DNA of 64,000 nt from Brachyhypopomus gauderio (GCF_052324685.1 NW_027507056.1:1-64000), one strand, 5' to 3'. Positions 22,929 through 36,287 are shown, numbered from the stretch's first letter. Translations and numbers: made by a program. Notes: a model not told the origin generated them from the letters alone.

Positions 22929-23688
22929 CACATGCTGTGGCTCGCAGTGATGCTGAGTCAGGTGACGTGCACTTGTCCCCTTGATTTTAAAGTACTCTGA
23001 ATCATTGTGCCTGCAAGGAGGTGGTAAAAAGAACACATTGTGGTGATATTGACTCACTGTTGCCACTCCTCTTTTACCATCGTCAGTTTGTGGACTTATG
23101 ATAGGAAAAACTCAAAGAATCTTGGTGACCTACAGGTTTGATTCATCTGCCTTCCTAGTTAAGTCATGCGAACCATTTCCTGCAAAATTGGCTTTAGCTA
23201 CATTGGCAATTCATTTTGTCTTCGTATTCCAGTGCATTGTACCGAACTGCAATATCCATCTTAGATCAACTGAGATTTTGCATTTCTCTCTTTCCCACAT
23301 GCAAGTTCTGAATTTCTTGGCACACATTACTGCTTTGCATCTACTAAAAGCACTCCAGAGAAAGCTTCACTTCATACCTTCATGAGGTAGGTGTCGTTTG
23401 TACTTGTATTTTGGTGGTATTTTTGTTTTTTTTTTGTTTGTGTGCGTTGTTTGTCTACTCTTGGAACATCCTGTGATTGGTTAGGGTAGGATTAGTTTAA
23501 TTACGTTGGCCTCAGATTCTGGTTAATTCCAGGCTTCTTGTGCTAACCTTGTTGTTTGTTAGCTGTTGTTGGCAGTAATTAGTTGCTGCAGGTGCACTTG
23601 CCGCCATGCTCCAAGGAGTGAATTGGGGGCGGATACATTTTTTCTCCAGCTTTGTTAGTTCTTCCTCAGCCTCGCTTCTTCTTTCCTA

Positions 23689-23761
23689 GCCTCGTTAGCG
23701 CAGTAGGTAGCGCGTCAGTCTCATAATCTGAAGGTCGTGAGTTCGACCCTCACACGGGGCA
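23689..23761 (+). tRNA. tRNA-Met-CAT: tRNA-Met(CAU) (unit 13)
   Basis: Matches the reference. Unit length 1,977 bp. Confidence 0.97.
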
Positions 23762-24344
23762 GCAGAAGCTTTTTGAAAAGATTGACGAGCCCCCAAAAGA
23801 TGCTCAAACGCTCTTTCCTTATTCACTCGCATGCTGAGCACACCCCCTACCTGAAAATAGTATTGGCACATGACTCTTACAGGTCATCCCTAGTTGATTC
23901 AAGCTGTGCTTTTTCTTTTGTAAATTCGCGTGTGCACAGCAAGTTGTGTTGCATCCAATTCAATTCTCTCCACTGACCGTTCAGTCAATACCTTGATGGC
24001 GTCTGTATTGACACCTCTACTGAGACATCAAGCTGCCTCTTTGGAGCATGTTTGCTCCCAGATCAAACTGCAGTGTCGTGGAGCCAACACAGAATAATGG
24101 ACCACGTCGGACACTTTTCACTTTTGATTCTTTTTGATTCACTTTTGATGACACGCTTTTGAATACCTGATCACCTGGAATTGGTACCAGCTTGAAGTTA
24201 ATAGTGAGTAGACTTATGGAGATTCATTTATTTGAATTTTCTTCTCAAGCCATTTGCAACTCAGAAGCAATGACACTTGTGCACTCATCATTGAGCTTGA
24301 GGAAGTCCAAGGAATTGATCTCTATGTTACTCTCGCTCCGCCGA

Positions 24345-24426
24345 GCTGCGATGGCCGAGAGGTTAAGGCGTTGGACTTGAAATCCAATGGGGTTTCCCCG
24401 CGCAGGTTCGACTCCTGCTTGCAGCG
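24345..24426 (+). tRNA. tRNA-Ser-TGA: tRNA-Ser(UGA) (unit 13)
   Basis: Matches the reference copy. Confidence 0.97.
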
Positions 24427-24830
24427 TGAGTGTCTTGTTGGGCGTGTGGAAAGAGAGAGTGTGCTCTCTTCCTGCTAGCCAGTTTTAAATATGCTTCTCA
24501 TGCCATTTGCAACTTTGTGCTGCCAAACTTTAGCAGTCCTAACTGATCCTGAAATAGTCCCAGGAATTGAGTTACAAATGGCTGCTTCGTCGTTACAATG
24601 TGTTGGCATGGAAATGCAGTGGGGTCTCTTGCAGCTTAGAGGATTAACTTGCCTCTCTAATGTGATTTGTGATGAGACCTTATGCCACCAGTGGGGAGAG
24701 CTTGCACTCACAGGTGCTTCATCCAAAGATCTTCATGCAACATAGCGATGTCTTGTTTCAGGTAAAAGAAAAAGTGCCACATTCTTTCATGGCCGGTCAC
24801 TGGTTGCTCCGCCTTGCGCTAAAAGAGGGT

Positions 24831-24902
24831 CTCCCCGTCGGGGAATCGAACCCCGGTCTTCCGCGTGACAGGCGGAGATACTATCCACTATACTAACGAG
24901 GA
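24831..24902 (-). tRNA. tRNA-Asp-GTC: tRNA-Asp(GUC) (unit 13)
   Basis: Matches the reference. First unit with the catacgttcatg spacer variant, which runs through unit 16. Confidence 0.97.
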
Positions 24903-25665
24903 CACGTGCTGTGTCTCGCAGTGATGCTGAGTCAGGTGACGTGCACTTGTCCCCTTGATTTTAAAGTACTCTGAATCATTGTGCCTGCAAGGAGGTGGTA
25001 AAAAGAACACATTGTGGTGATATTGACTCACTGTTGCCACTCCTCTTTTACCATCGTCAGTTTGTGGACTTATGATAGGAAAAACTCAAAGAATCTTGGT
25101 GACCTACAGGTTTGATTCATCTGCCTTCCTAGTTAAGTCATGCGAACCATTTCCTGCAAAATTGGCTTTAGCTACATTGGCAATTCATTTTGTCTTCGTA
25201 TTCCAGTGCATTGTACCGAACTGCAATATCCATCTTAGATCAACTGAGATTTTGCATTTCTCTCTTTCCCACATGCAAGTTCTGAATTTCTTGGCACACA
25301 TTACTGCTTTGCATCTACTAAAAGCACTCCAGAGAAAGCTTCACTTCATACGTTCATGAGGTAGGTGTCGTTTGTACTTGTATTTTGGTGGTATTTTTGT
25401 TTTTTTTTTTGTTTGTGTGCGTTGTTTGTCTACTCTTGGAACATCCTGTGATTGGTTAGGGTAGGATTAGAGTTTAATTACGTTGGCCTCAGATTCTGGT
25501 TAATTCCAGGCTTCTTGTGCTAACCTTGTTGTTTGTTAGCTGTTGTTGGCAGTAATTAGTTGCTGCAGGTGCACTTGCCGCCATGCTCCAAGGAGTGAAT
25601 TGGGGGCGGATACATTTTTTCTCCAGCTTTGTTAGTTCTTCCTCAGCCTCGCTTCTTCTTTCCTA

Positions 25666-25738
25666 GCCTCGTTAGCGCAGTAGGTAGCGCGTCAGTCTCA
25701 TAATCTGAAGGTCGTGAGTTCGACCCTCACACGGGGCA
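25666..25738 (+). tRNA. tRNA-Met-CAT: tRNA-Met(CAU) (unit 14)
   Basis: Matches the reference. Unit length 1,977 bp. Confidence 0.97.
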
Positions 25739-26321
25739 GCAGAAGCTTTTTGAAAAGATTGACGAGCCCCCAAAAGATGCTCAAACGCTCTTTCCTTATT
25801 CACTCGCATGCTGAGCACACCCCCTACCTGAAAATAGTATTGGCACATGACTCTTACAGGTCATCCCTAGTTGATTCAAGCTGTGCTTTTTCTTTTGTAA
25901 ATTCGCGTGTGCACAGCAAGTTGTGTTGCATCCAATTCAATTCTCTCCACTGACCGTTCAGTCAATACCTTGATGGCGTCTGTATTGACACCTCTACTGA
26001 GACATCAAGCTGCCTCTTTGGAGCATGTTTGCTCCCAGATCAAACTGCAGTGTCGTGGAGCCAACACAGAATAATGGACCACGTCGGACACTTTTCACTT
26101 TTGATTCTTTTTGATTCACTTTTGATGACACGCTTTTGAATACCTGATCACCTGGAATTGGTACCAGCTTGAAGTTAATAGTGAGTAGACTTATGGAGAT
26201 TCATTTATTTGAATTTTCTTCTCAAGCCATTTGCAACTCAGAAGCAATGACACTTGTGCACTCATCATTGAGCTTGAGGAAGTCCAAGGAATTGATCTCT
26301 ATGTTACTCTCGCTCCGCCGA

Positions 26322-26403
26322 GCTGCGATGGCCGAGAGGTTAAGGCGTTGGACTTGAAATCCAATGGGGTTTCCCCGCGCAGGTTCGACTCCTGCTTGCA
26401 GCG
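26322..26403 (+). tRNA. tRNA-Ser-TGA: tRNA-Ser(UGA) (unit 14)
   Basis: Matches the reference copy. Confidence 0.97.
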
Positions 26404-26807
26404 TGAGTGTCTTGTTGGGCGTGTGGAAAGAGAGAGTGTGCTCTCTTCCTGCTAGCCAGTTTTAAATATGCTTCTCATGCCATTTGCAACTTTGTGCTGC
26501 CAAACTTTAGCAGTCCTAACTGATCCTGAAATAGTCCCAGGAATTGAGTTACAAATGGCTGCTTCGTCGTTACAATGTGTTGGCATGGAAATGCAGTGGG
26601 GTCTCTTGCAGCTTAGAGGATTAACTTGCCTCTCTAATGTGATTTGTGATGAGACCTTATGCCACCAGTGGGGAGAGCTTGCACTCACAGGTGCTTCATC
26701 CAAAGATCTTCATGCAACATAGCGATGTCTTGTTTCAGGTAAAAGAAAAAGTGCCACATTCTTTCATGGCCGGTCACTGGTTGCTCCGCCTTGCGCTAAA
26801 AGAGGGT

Positions 26808-26879
26808 CTCCCCGTCGGGGAATCGAACCCCGGTCTTCCGCGTGACAGGCGGAGATACTATCCACTATACTAACGAGGA
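26808..26879 (-). tRNA. tRNA-Asp-GTC: tRNA-Asp(GUC) (unit 14)
   Basis: Matches the reference copy. Confidence 0.97.
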
Positions 26880-27642
26880 CACGTGCTGTGTCTCGCAGTG
26901 ATGCTGAGTCAGGTGACGTGCACTTGTCCCCTTGATTTTAAAGTACTCTGAATCATTGTGCCTGCAAGGAGGTGGTAAAAAGAACACATTGTGGTGATAT
27001 TGACTCACTGTTGCCACTCCTCTTTTACCATCGTCAGTTTGTGGACTTATGATAGGAAAAACTCAAAGAATCTTGGTGACCTACAGGTTTGATTCATCTG
27101 CCTTCCTAGTTAAGTCATGCGAACCATTTCCTGCAAAATTGGCTTTAGCTACATTGGCAATTCATTTTGTCTTCGTATTCCAGTGCATTGTACCGAACTG
27201 CAATATCCATCTTAGATCAACTGAGATTTTGCATTTCTCTCTTTCCCACATGCAAGTTCTGAATTTCTTGGCACACATTACTGCTTTGCATCTACTAAAA
27301 GCACTCCAGAGAAAGCTTCACTTCATACGTTCATGAGGTAGGTGTCGTTTGTACTTGTATTTTGGTGGTATTTTTGTTTTTTTTTTTGTTTGTGTGCGTT
27401 GTTTGTCTACTCTTGGAACATCCTGTGATTGGTTAGGGTAGGATTAGAGTTTAATTACGTTGGCCTCAGATTCTGGTTAATTCCAGGCTTCTTGTGCTAA
27501 CCTTGTTGTTTGTTAGCTGTTGTTGGCAGTAATTAGTTGCTGCAGGTGCACTTGCCGCCATGCTCCAAGGAGTGAATTGGGGGCGGATACATTTTTTCTC
27601 CAGCTTTGTTAGTTCTTCCTCAGCCTCGCTTCTTCTTTCCTA

Positions 27643-27715
27643 GCCTCGTTAGCGCAGTAGGTAGCGCGTCAGTCTCATAATCTGAAGGTCGTGAGTTCGA
27701 CCCTCACACGGGGCA
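27643..27715 (+). tRNA. tRNA-Met-CAT: tRNA-Met(CAU) (unit 15)
   Basis: Matches the reference. Unit length 1,977 bp; units 14 and 15 show no difference I could spot. Confidence 0.97.
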
Positions 27716-28298
27716 GCAGAAGCTTTTTGAAAAGATTGACGAGCCCCCAAAAGATGCTCAAACGCTCTTTCCTTATTCACTCGCATGCTGAGCACACCCC
27801 CTACCTGAAAATAGTATTGGCACATGACTCTTACAGGTCATCCCTAGTTGATTCAAGCTGTGCTTTTTCTTTTGTAAATTCGCGTGTGCACAGCAAGTTG
27901 TGTTGCATCCAATTCAATTCTCTCCACTGACCGTTCAGTCAATACCTTGATGGCGTCTGTATTGACACCTCTACTGAGACATCAAGCTGCCTCTTTGGAG
28001 CATGTTTGCTCCCAGATCAAACTGCAGTGTCGTGGAGCCAACACAGAATAATGGACCACGTCGGACACTTTTCACTTTTGATTCTTTTTGATTCACTTTT
28101 GATGACACGCTTTTGAATACCTGATCACCTGGAATTGGTACCAGCTTGAAGTTAATAGTGAGTAGACTTATGGAGATTCATTTATTTGAATTTTCTTCTC
28201 AAGCCATTTGCAACTCAGAAGCAATGACACTTGTGCACTCATCATTGAGCTTGAGGAAGTCCAAGGAATTGATCTCTATGTTACTCTCGCTCCGCCGA

Positions 28299-28380
28299 GC
28301 TGCGATGGCCGAGAGGTTAAGGCGTTGGACTTGAAATCCAATGGGGTTTCCCCGCGCAGGTTCGACTCCTGCTTGCAGCG
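28299..28380 (+). tRNA. tRNA-Ser-TGA: tRNA-Ser(UGA) (unit 15)
   Basis: Matches the reference copy. Confidence 0.97.
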
Positions 28381-28784
28381 TGAGTGTCTTGTTGGGCGTG
28401 TGGAAAGAGAGAGTGTGCTCTCTTCCTGCTAGCCAGTTTTAAATATGCTTCTCATGCCATTTGCAACTTTGTGCTGCCAAACTTTAGCAGTCCTAACTGA
28501 TCCTGAAATAGTCCCAGGAATTGAGTTACAAATGGCTGCTTCGTCGTTACAATGTGTTGGCATGGAAATGCAGTGGGGTCTCTTGCAGCTTAGAGGATTA
28601 ACTTGCCTCTCTAATGTGATTTGTGATGAGACCTTATGCCACCAGTGGGGAGAGCTTGCACTCACAGGTGCTTCATCCAAAGATCTTCATGCAACATAGC
28701 GATGTCTTGTTTCAGGTAAAAGAAAAAGTGCCACATTCTTTCATGGCCGGTCACTGGTTGCTCCGCCTTGCGCTAAAAGAGGGT

Positions 28785-28856
28785 CTCCCCGTCGGGGAAT
28801 CGAACCCCGGTCTTCCGCGTGACAGGCGGAGATACTATCCACTATACTAACGAGGA
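28785..28856 (-). tRNA. tRNA-Asp-GTC: tRNA-Asp(GUC) (unit 15)
   Basis: Matches the reference copy. Confidence 0.97.
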
Positions 28857-29619
28857 CACGTGCTGTGTCTCGCAGTGATGCTGAGTCAGGTGACGTGCAC
28901 TTGTCCCCTTGATTTTAAAGTACTCTGAATCATTGTGCCTGCAAGGAGGTGGTAAAAAGAACACATTGTGGTGATATTGACTCACTGTTGCCACTCCTCT
29001 TTTACCATCGTCAGTTTGTGGACTTATGATAGGAAAAACTCAAAGAATCTTGGTGACCTACAGGTTTGATTCATCTGCCTTCCTAGTTAAGTCATGCGAA
29101 CCATTTCCTGCAAAATTGGCTTTAGCTACATTGGCAATTCATTTTGTCTTCGTATTCCAGTGCATTGTACCGAACTGCAATATCCATCTTAGATCAACTG
29201 AGATTTTGCATTTCTCTCTTTCCCACATGCAAGTTCTGAATTTCTTGGCACACATTACTGCTTTGCATCTACTAAAAGCACTCCAGAGAAAGCTTCACTT
29301 CATACGTTCATGAGGTAGGTGTCGTTTGTACTTGTATTTTGGTGGTATTTTTGTTTTTTTTTTTGTTTGTGTGCGTTGTTTGTCTACTCTTGGAACATCC
29401 TGTGATTGGTTAGGGTAGGATTAGAGTTTAATTACGTTGGCCTCAGATTCTGGTTAATTCCAGGCTTCTTGTGCTAACCTTGTTGTTTGTTAGCTGTTGT
29501 TGGCAGTAATTAGTTGCTGCAGGTGCACTTGCCGCCATGCTCCAAGGAGTGAATTGGGGGCGGATACATTTTTTCTCCAGCTTTGTTAGTTCTTCCTCAG
29601 CCTCGCTTCTTCTTTCCTA

Positions 29620-29692
29620 GCCTCGTTAGCGCAGTAGGTAGCGCGTCAGTCTCATAATCTGAAGGTCGTGAGTTCGACCCTCACACGGGGCA
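29620..29692 (+). tRNA. tRNA-Met-CAT: tRNA-Met(CAU) (unit 16)
   Basis: Matches the reference. Unit length 1,977 bp. The spacer after it switches to the gttcgctccc/cgtggtgcc type that dominates the rest of the array. Confidence 0.97.
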
Positions 29693-30275
29693 GCAGAAGC
29701 TTTTTGAAAAGATTGACGAGCCCCCAAAAGATGCTCAAACGCTCTTTCCTTATTCACTCGCATGCTGAGCACACCCCCTACCTGAAAATAGTATTGGCAC
29801 ATGACTCTTACAGGTCATCCCTAGTTGATTCAAGCTGTGCTTTTTCTTTTGTAAATTCGCGTGTACACAGCAAGTTGTGTTGCATCCAATTCAATTCTCT
29901 CCACTGACCGTTCAGTCAATACCTTGATGGCGTCTGTATTGACACCTCTACTGAGACATCAAGCTGCCTCTTTGGAGCATGTTCGCTCCCAGATCAAACT
30001 GCAGTGTCGTGGTGCCAACACAGAATAATGGACCACGTCGGACACTTTTCACTTTTGATTCTTTTTGATTCACTTTTGATGACACGCTTTTGAATACCTG
30101 ATCACCTGGAATTGGTACCAGCTTGAAGTTAATAGTGAGTAGACTTATGGAGATTCATTTATTTGAATTTTCTTCTCAAGCCATTTGCAACTCAGAAGCA
30201 ATGACACTTGTGCACTCATCATTGAGCTTGAGGAAGTCCAAGGAATTGATCTCTATGTTACTCTCGCTCCGCCGA

Positions 30276-30357
30276 GCTGCGATGGCCGAGAGGTTAAGGC
30301 GTTGGACTTGAAATCCAATGGGGTTTCCCCGCGCAGGTTCGACTCCTGCTTGCAGCG
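30276..30357 (+). tRNA. tRNA-Ser-TGA: tRNA-Ser(UGA) (unit 16)
   Basis: Matches the reference copy. Confidence 0.97.
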
Positions 30358-30761
30358 TGAGTGTCTTGTTGGGCGTGTGGAAAGAGAGAGTGTGCTCTCT
30401 TCCTGCTAGCCAGTTTTAAATATGCTTCTCATGCCATTTGCAACTTTGTGCTGCCAAACTTTAGCAGTCCTAACTGATCCTGAAATAGTCCCAGGAATTG
30501 AGTTACAAATGGCTGCTTCGTCGTTACAATGTGTTGGCATGGAAATGCAGTGGGGTCTCTTGCAGCTTAGAGGATTAACTTGCCTCTCTAATGTGATTTG
30601 TGATGAGACCTTATGCCACCAGTGGGGAGAGCTTGCACTCACAGGTGCTTCATCCAAAGATCTTCATGCAACATAGCGATGTCTTGTTTCAGGTAAAAGA
30701 AAAAGTGCCACATTCTTTCATGGCCGGTCACTGGTTGCTCCGCCTTGCGCTAAAAGAGGGT

Positions 30762-30833
30762 CTCCCCGTCGGGGAATCGAACCCCGGTCTTCCGCGTGAC
30801 AGGCGGAGATACTATCCACTATACTAACGAGGA
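30762..30833 (-). tRNA. tRNA-Asp-GTC: tRNA-Asp(GUC) (unit 16)
   Basis: Matches the reference copy. Confidence 0.97.
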
Positions 30834-31596
30834 CACGTGCTGTGTCTCGCAGTGATGCTGAGTCAGGTGACGTGCACTTGTCCCCTTGATTTTAAAGTAC
30901 TCTGAATCATTGTGCCTGCAAGGAGGTGGTAAAAAGAACACATTGTGGTGATATTGACTCACTGTTGCCACTCCTCTTTTACCATCGTCAGTTTGTGGAC
31001 TTATGATAGGAAAAACTCAAAGAATCTTGGTGACCTACAGGTTTGATTCATCTGCCTTCCTAGTTAAGTCATGCGAACCATTTCCTGCAAAATTGGCTTT
31101 AGCTACATTGGCAATTCATTTTGTCTTCGTATTCCAGTGCATTGTACCGAACTGCAATATCCATCTTAGATCAACTGAGATTTTGCATTTCTCTCTTTCC
31201 CACATGCAAGTTCTGAATTTCTTGGCACACATTACTGCTTTGCATCTACTAAAAGCACTCCAGAGAAAGCTTCACTTCATACGTTCATGAGGTAGGTGTC
31301 GTTTGTACTTGTATTTTGGTGGTATTTTTGTTTTTTTTTTTGTTTGTGTGCGTTGTTTGTCTACTCTTGGAACATCCTGTGATTGGTTAGGGTAGGATTA
31401 GAGTTTAATTACGTTGGCCTCAGATTCTGGTTAATTCCAGGCTTCTTGTGCTAACCTTGTTGTTTGTTAGCTGTTGTTGGCAGTAATTAGTTGCTGCAGG
31501 TGCACTTGCCGCCATGCTCCAAGGAGTGAATTGGGGGCGGATACATTTTTTCTCCAGCTTTGTTAGTTCTTCCTCAGCCTCGCTTCTTCTTTCCTA

Positions 31597-31669
31597 GCCT
31601 CGTTAGCGCAGTAGGTAGCGCGTCAGTCTCATAATCTGAAGGTCGTGAGTTCGACCCTCACACGGGGCA
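31597..31669 (+). tRNA. tRNA-Met-CAT: tRNA-Met(CAU) (unit 17)
   Basis: Matches the reference. Unit length 1,977 bp. Confidence 0.97.
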
Positions 31670-32252
31670 GCAGAAGCTTTTTGAAAAGATTGACGAGCCC
31701 CCAAAAGATGCTCAAACGCTCTTTCCTTATTCACTCGCATGCTGAGCACACCCCCTACCTGAAAATAGTATTGGCACATGACTCTTACAGGTCATCCCTA
31801 GTTGATTCAAGCTGTGCTTTTTCTTTTGTAAATTCGCGTGTACACAGCAAGTTGTGTTGCATCCAATTCAATTCTCTCCACTGACCGTTCAGTCAATACC
31901 TTGATGGCGTCTGTATTGACACCTCTACTGAGACATCAAGCTGCCTCTTTGGAGCATGTTCGCTCCCAGATCAAACTGCAGTGTCGTGGTGCCAACACAG
32001 AATAATGGACCACGTCGGACACTTTTCACTTTTGATTCTTTTTGATTCACTTTTGATGACACGCTTTTGAATACCTGATCACCTGGAATTGGTACCAGCT
32101 TGAAGTTAATAGTGAGTAGACTTATGGAGATTCATTTATTTGAATTTTCTTCTCAAGCCATTTGCAACTCAGAAGCAATGACACTTGTGCACTCATCATT
32201 GAGCTTGAGGAAGTCCAAGGAATTGATCTCTATGTTACTCTCGCTCCGCCGA

Positions 32253-32334
32253 GCTGCGATGGCCGAGAGGTTAAGGCGTTGGACTTGAAATCCAATGGGG
32301 TTTCCCCGCGCAGGTTCGACTCCTGCTTGCAGCG
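32253..32334 (+). tRNA. tRNA-Ser-TGA: tRNA-Ser(UGA) (unit 17)
   Basis: Matches the reference. The relic downstream has a private gcagattag. Confidence 0.97.
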
Positions 32335-32738
32335 TGAGTGTCTTGTTGGGCGTGTGGAAAGAGAGAGTGTGCTCTCTTCCTGCTAGCCAGTTTTAAATAT
32401 GCTTCTCATGCCATTTGCAACTTTGTGCTGCCAAACTTTAGCAGTCCTAACTGATCCTGAAATAGTCCCAGGAATTGAGTTACAAATGGCTGCTTCGTCG
32501 TTACAATGTGTTGGCATGGAAATGCAGTGGGGTCTCTTGCAGATTAGAGGATTAACTTGCCTCTCTAATGTGATTTGTGATGAGACCTTATGCCACCAGT
32601 GGGGAGAGCTTGCACTCACAGGTGCTTCATCCAAAGATCTTCATGCAACATAGCGATGTCTTGTTTCAGGTAAAAGAAAAAGTGCCACATTCTTTCATGG
32701 CCGGTCACTGGTTGCTCCGCCTTGCGCTAAAAGAGGGT

Positions 32739-32810
32739 CTCCCCGTCGGGGAATCGAACCCCGGTCTTCCGCGTGACAGGCGGAGATACTATCCACTATA
32801 CTAACGAGGA
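32739..32810 (-). tRNA. tRNA-Asp-GTC: tRNA-Asp(GUC) (unit 17)
   Basis: Matches the reference copy. Confidence 0.97.
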
Positions 32811-33573
32811 CACGTGCTGTGTCTCGCAGTGATGCTGAGTCAGGTGACGTGCACTTGTCCCCTTGATTTTAAAGTACTCTGAATCATTGTGCCTGCAAGG
32901 AGGTGGTAAAAAGAACACATTGTGGTGATATTGACTCACTGTTGCCACTCCTCTTTTACCATCGTCAGTTTGTGGACTTATGATAGGAAAAACTCAAAGA
33001 ATCTTGGTGACCTACAGGTTTGATTCATCTGCCTTCCTAGTTAAGTCATGCGAACCATTTCCTGCAAAATTGGCTTTAGCTACATTGGCAATTCATTTTG
33101 TCTTCGTATTCCAGTGCATTGTACCGAACTGCAATATCCATCTTAGATCAACTGAGATTTTGCATTTCTCTCTTTCCCACATGCAAGTTCTGAATTTCTT
33201 GGCACACATTACTGCTTTGCATCTACTAAAAGCACTCCAGAGAAAGCTTCACTTCATACCTTCATGAGGTAGGTGTCGTTTGTACTTGTATTTTGGTGGT
33301 ATTTTTGTTTTTTTTTTTGTTTGTGTGCGTTGTTTGTCTACTCTTGGAACATCCTGTGATTGGTTAGGGTAGGATTAGAGTTTAATTACGTTGGCCTCAG
33401 ATTCTGGTTAATTCCAGGCTTCTTGTGCTAACCTTGTTGTTTGTTAGCTGTTGTTGGCAGTAATTAGTTGCTGCAGGTGCACTTGCCGCCATGCTCCAAG
33501 GAGTGAATTGGGGGCGGATACATTTTTTCTCCAGCTTTGTTAGTTCTTCCTCAGCCTCGCTTCTTCTTTCCTA

Positions 33574-33646
33574 GCCTCGTTAGCGCAGTAGGTAGCGCGT
33601 CAGTCTCATAATCTGAAGGTCGTGAGTTCGACCCTCACACGGGGCA
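33574..33646 (+). tRNA. tRNA-Met-CAT: tRNA-Met(CAU) (unit 18)
   Basis: Matches the reference. Unit length 1,976 bp. Confidence 0.97.
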
Positions 33647-34229
33647 GCAGAAGCTTTTTGAAAAGATTGACGAGCCCCCAAAAGATGCTCAAACGCTCTT
33701 TCCTTATTCACTCGCATGCTGAGCACACCCCCTACCTGAAAATAGTATTGGCACATGACTCTTACAGGTCATCCCTAGTTGATTCAAGCTGTGCTTTTTC
33801 TTTTGTAAATTCGCGTGTACACAGCAAGTTGTGTTGCATCCAATTCAATTCTCTCCACTGACCGTTCAGTCAATACCTTGATGGCGTCTGTATTGACACC
33901 TCTACTGAGACATCAAGCTGCCTCTTTGGAGCATGTTCGCTCCCAGATCAAACTGCAGTGTCGTGGTGCCAACACAGAATAATGGACCACGTCGGACACT
34001 TTTCACTTTTGATTCTTTTTGATTCACTTTTGATGACACGCTTTTGAATACCTGATCACCTGGAATTGGTACCAGCTTGAAGTTAATAGTGAGTAGACTT
34101 ATGGAGATTCATTTATTTGAATTTTCTTCTCAAGCCATTTGCAACTCAGAAGCAATGACACTTGTGCACTCATCATTGAGCTTGAGGAAGTCCAAGGAAT
34201 TGATCTCTATGTTACTCTCGCTCCGCCGA

Positions 34230-34311
34230 GCTGCGATGGCCGAGAGGTTAAGGCGTTGGACTTGAAATCCAATGGGGTTTCCCCGCGCAGGTTCGACTCC
34301 TGCTTGCAGCG
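34230..34311 (+). tRNA. tRNA-Ser-TGA: tRNA-Ser(UGA) (unit 18)
   Basis: Matches the reference copy. Confidence 0.97.
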
Positions 34312-34715
34312 TGAGTGTCTTGTTGGGCGTGTGGAAAGAGAGAGTGTGCTCTCTTCCTGCTAGCCAGTTTTAAATATGCTTCTCATGCCATTTGCAACTT
34401 TGTGCTGCCAAACTTTAGCAGTCCTAACTGATCCTGAAATAGTCCCAGGAATTGAGTTACAAATGGCTGCTTCGTCGTTACAATGTGTTGGCATGGAAAT
34501 GCAGTGGGGTCTCTTGCAGCTTAGAGGATTAACTTGCCTCTCTAATGTGATTTGTGATGAGACCTTATGCCACCAGTGGGGAGAGCTTGCACTCACAGGT
34601 GCTTCATCCAAAGATCTTCATGCAACATAGTGATGTCTTGTTTCAGGTAAAAGAAAAAGTGCCACATTCTTTCATGGCCGGTCACTGGTTGCTCCGCCTT
34701 GCGCTAAAAGAGGGT

Positions 34716-34787
34716 CTCCCCGTCGGGGAATCGAACCCCGGTCTTCTGCGTGACAGGCGGAGATACTATCCACTATACTAACGAGGA
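34716..34787 (-). tRNA. tRNA-Asp-GTC: tRNA-Asp(GUC), anticodon-stem variant G41A (unit 18)
   Basis: G41A (plus-strand T at 34747) replaces the C29-G41 pair in the middle of the anticodon stem with a C-A mismatch. Both promoter boxes and the TTTT stop are unchanged, so it may be transcribed, but the tRNA would be weaker. The change is at a CpG and recurs in units 21 and 23. Confidence 0.9.
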
Positions 34788-35549
34788 CACATGCTGTGTC
34801 TCGCAGTGATGCTGAGTCAGGTGACGTGCACTTGTCCCCTTGATTTTAAAGTACTCTGAATCATTGTGCCTGCAAGGAGGTGGTAAAAAGAACACATTGT
34901 GGTGATATTGACTCACTGTTGCCACTCCTCTTTTACCATCGTCAGTTTGTGGACTTATGATAGGAAAAACTCAAAGAATCTTGGTGACCTACAGGTTTGA
35001 TTCATCTGCCTTCCTAGTTAAGTCATGCAAACCATTTGCTGCAAAATTGGCTTTAGCTACATTGGCAATTCATTTTGTCTTTGTATTCCAGTGCATTGTA
35101 CCGAACTGCAATATCCATCTTAGATCAACTGAGATTTTGCATTTCTCTCTTTCCCACATGCAAGTTCTGAATTTCTTGGCACACATTACTGCTTTGCATC
35201 TACTAAAAGCACTCCAGAGAAAGCTTCACTTCATACCTTCATGAGGTAGGTGTCGTTTGTACTTGTATTTTGGTGGTATTTTTGTTTTTTTTTTGTTTGT
35301 GTGCGTTGTTTGTCTACTCTTGGAACATCCTGTGATTGGTTAGGGTAGGATTAGAGTTTAATTACGTTGGCCTCAGATTCTGGTTAATTCCAGGCTTCTT
35401 GTGCTAACCTTGTTGTTTGTTAGCTGTTGTTGGCAGTAATTAGTTGCTGCAGGTGCACTTGCCGCCATGCTCCAAGGAGTGAATTGGGGGCGGATACATT
35501 TTTTCTCCAGCTTTGTTAGTTCTTCCTCAGCCTCGCTTCTTCTTTCCTA

Positions 35550-35622
35550 GCCTCGTTAGCGCAGTAGGTAGCGCGTCAGTCTCATAATCTGAAGGTCGTG
35601 AGTTCGACCCTCACACGGGGCA
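35550..35622 (+). tRNA. tRNA-Met-CAT: tRNA-Met(CAU) (unit 19)
   Basis: Matches the reference. Unit length 1,976 bp. Confidence 0.97.
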
Positions 35623-36205
35623 GCAGAAGCTTTTTGAAAAGATTGACGAGCCCCCAAAAGATGCTCAAACGCTCTTTCCTTATTCACTCGCATGCTGAGC
35701 ACACCCCCTACCTGAAAATAGTATTGGCACATGACTCTTACAGGTCATCCCTAGTTGATTCAAGCTGTGCTTTTTCTTTTGTAAATTCGCGTGTACACAG
35801 CAAGTTGTGTTGCATCCAATTCAATTCTCTCCACTGACCGTTCAGTCAATACCTTGATGGCGTCTGTATTGACACCTCTACTGAGACATCAAGCTGCCTC
35901 TTTGGAGCATGTTCGCTCCCAGATCAAACTGCAGTGTCGTGGTGCCAACACAGAATAATGGACCACGTCGGACACTTTTCACTTTTGATTCTTTTTGATT
36001 CACTTTTGATGACACGCTTTTGAATACCTGATCACCTGGAATTGGTACCAGCTTGAAGTTAATAGTGAGTAGACTTATGGAGATTCATTTATTTGAATTT
36101 TCTTCTCAAGCCATTTGCAACTCAGAAGCAATGACACTTGTGCACTCATCATTGAGCTTGAGGAAGTCCAAGGAATTGATCTCTATGTTACTCTCGCTCC
36201 GCCGA

Positions 36206-36287
36206 GCTGCGATGGCCGAGAGGTTAAGGCGTTGGACTTGAAATCCAATGGGGTTTCCCCGCGCAGGTTCGACTCCTGCTTGCAGCG
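36206..36287 (+). tRNA. tRNA-Ser-TGA: tRNA-Ser(UGA) (unit 19)
   Basis: Matches the reference copy. Confidence 0.97.
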
